Source: Tahibacter amnicola (GTDB taxonomy: Bacteria > Pseudomonadota > Gammaproteobacteria > Xanthomonadales > Rhodanobacteraceae). Taken from it: 64,000 bases of DNA. The first letter of the stretch is position 1. Every line of letters starts with the position of its first letter. The DNA is taken from positions 1,327,001 to 1,391,000 of the forward strand of contig NZ_CP104694.1 in the NCBI RefSeq assembly GCF_025398735.1, read 5' to 3'. Positions 63,256 to 64,000 of the stretch are shown here, piece after piece. Below the pieces are notes generated by a model. The model made no database searches. It had not been told where the DNA came from and saw only the letters and a list, made by a program, of their open reading frames with translations. The position numbers were made by a program, and so were the translations under genes.

Positions 63256-64000
63256 ATGAGCGTCAATACCACCGATCTGGCCAAGCTCTATCCGCTGGAC
63301 TCCCTGCGTCCGGAAAACCTCGAGCAGCTGGCGCGCGAGGCGGCGAGCGAGGAATTCGGAAAAGGCGCCGTGCTGTTTACCGCCGGCGAGACTGACGAGC
63401 AGACGATCTTCGTACTGGCCGGCCGGATCCGCGGCGACTACCCCGACGGCAAGATCAAGGAAACCGACGCGGCCACACTGCAGGGCCGTTACGCCCTGGG
63501 CGACATGCAGCCGCGCCGTTTCACGGCCACCGTGACCTCCATCAGTGCCACGATCGTGCGGCTGGACCGGCGCTACATGGAAAAGATCATCTGCTGGGAC
63601 CAGCTTTCCAGGGCCGAAAACTTCAAGCACTACGATCCCGCGCCCGAGGCCAACCGTTGGGTGTTCCGCCTGCTCCAGTCGCGAGTGATGCACAAGTTGC
63701 CGACGGCCGGCATCGAACGCATGTTCCAGCGCTTCGAGCAGGTGGATGTCCGCGCCGGCGAAGTGATCGTGCGCGAGGGAGAGGAGGCGGACTACTTCTA
63801 CGTCATCAAGGATGGGGCCGCGTCGGTCTCGAAAAGCCTGGAAACCGGCGATTCCGTCGTGGCCTACCTGGTGCGCGGCGACAGCTTCGGCGAGGACGCC
63901 CTGCTGGCCAACACTGTGCGCAACGCGACCGTCACCATGATCAAGGACGGAAAGCTCATGCGCCTGGCCAAGCGGGGATTCGACGAGGTCATGAAGCCGC
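63256..64000 (+). CDS. Cyclic nucleotide-binding domain protein, 3'-truncated
   Basis: The frame from the ATG at 63256 is open to the window edge (248 codons). It starts with LYPLDSLRPENLEQLAREA and a first cyclic-nucleotide-binding-like fold (about 30-115) whose binding loop is poorly preserved. A second, better-preserved domain (about 150-248) has EGEEADYFYVIKDGAASVSK and the phosphate-binding cassette-like GDSFGEDALLANTVRNATV. The rest of the protein is outside the window, so the output domain is unknown. Divergent from valS. Confidence 0.82.
   Translation, partial: MSVNTTDLAKLYPLDSLRPENLEQLAREAASEEFGKGAVLFTAGETDEQTIFVLAGRIRGDYPDGKIKETDAATLQGRYALGDMQPRRFTATVTSISATIVRLDRRYMEKIICWDQLSRAENFKHYDPAPEANRWVFRLLQSRVMHKLPTAGIERMFQRFEQVDVRAGEVIVREGEEADYFYVIKDGAASVSKSLETGDSVVAYLVRGDSFGEDALLANTVRNATVTMIKDGKLMRLAKRGFDEVMKP

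Overview
The window is a densely packed, high-GC gammaproteobacterial chromosome segment. The gene content fits the order Xanthomonadales (Lysobacterales), probably near Rhodanobacteraceae. It has an ftsE-ftsX-rpoH neighbourhood, a Pil-Chp chemosensory operon, a TorF-type porin, a Grx4/rhodanese fusion, and a secreted nuclease ending in a GFD(P) tail. The genus assignment is inference. No prophage, insertion sequence, CRISPR array, rRNA or tRNA was recognised. Both edges cut a gene: an MMPL exporter on the left and a cyclic-nucleotide-binding protein on the right.

2-8.2 kb: MMPL exporter, an isolated gspF translationally coupled to ftsE-ftsX, a two-receiver regulator, ung, then rpoH behind a perfect CIRCE operator. 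8.3-12.3 kb: ndh and priA on the minus strand, and an AT-rich intergenic region with a perfect inverted pair of DnaA boxes. 12.3-16.7 kb: an ECF sigma / DUF3619 / small secreted protein / DUF3106 cassette, facing a minus-strand epimerase-DUF3667-DUF4286 operon. 16.9-22.9 kb: MATE pump, sppA, a frameshifted lipoprotein, an SDR, and the alkylation-repair pair alkA-ogt. 22.9-23.86 kb: about 1 kb of non-coding tandem repeat built of regularly spaced 9-5-9 dyads resembling DnaA boxes, the same dyad design as beside priA. 23.9-30 kb: mostly small housekeeping and hypothetical genes, including ltaE, an AraC regulator and a TorF porin.

30.1-38.5 kb: a minus-strand Pil-Chp-like operon (pilG, pilH, pilI, a receptor with a large periplasmic sensor, and a short chpA) with a candidate sigma-54 promoter and no methyltransferase or methylesterase gene. 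39-48.2 kb: amn, a lipoprotein, a frameshifted Grx4-rhodanese gene, an OmpA protein with C-terminal Ig-like repeats, an LpxH-like phosphoesterase, an SGNH hydrolase, an aminotransferase, and a frameshifted RND adaptor behind a promoter/operator palindrome. 48.3-54.6 kb: rsgA, a DUF3052 gene, and a MacAB-like ABC export operon with two permeases. 54.6-64 kb: EamA transporter, Ada-like regulator/repair protein, GST, a secreted multidomain endonuclease, a membrane protein, valS, and the truncated cNMP-binding gene.

Two points stand out. First, replication-type DnaA-box dyads occur at two places about 11 kb apart, one of them a highly regular array. Second, three genes each carry a single apparent frameshift. 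These could be real decay or residual assembly errors, and resequencing would decide.
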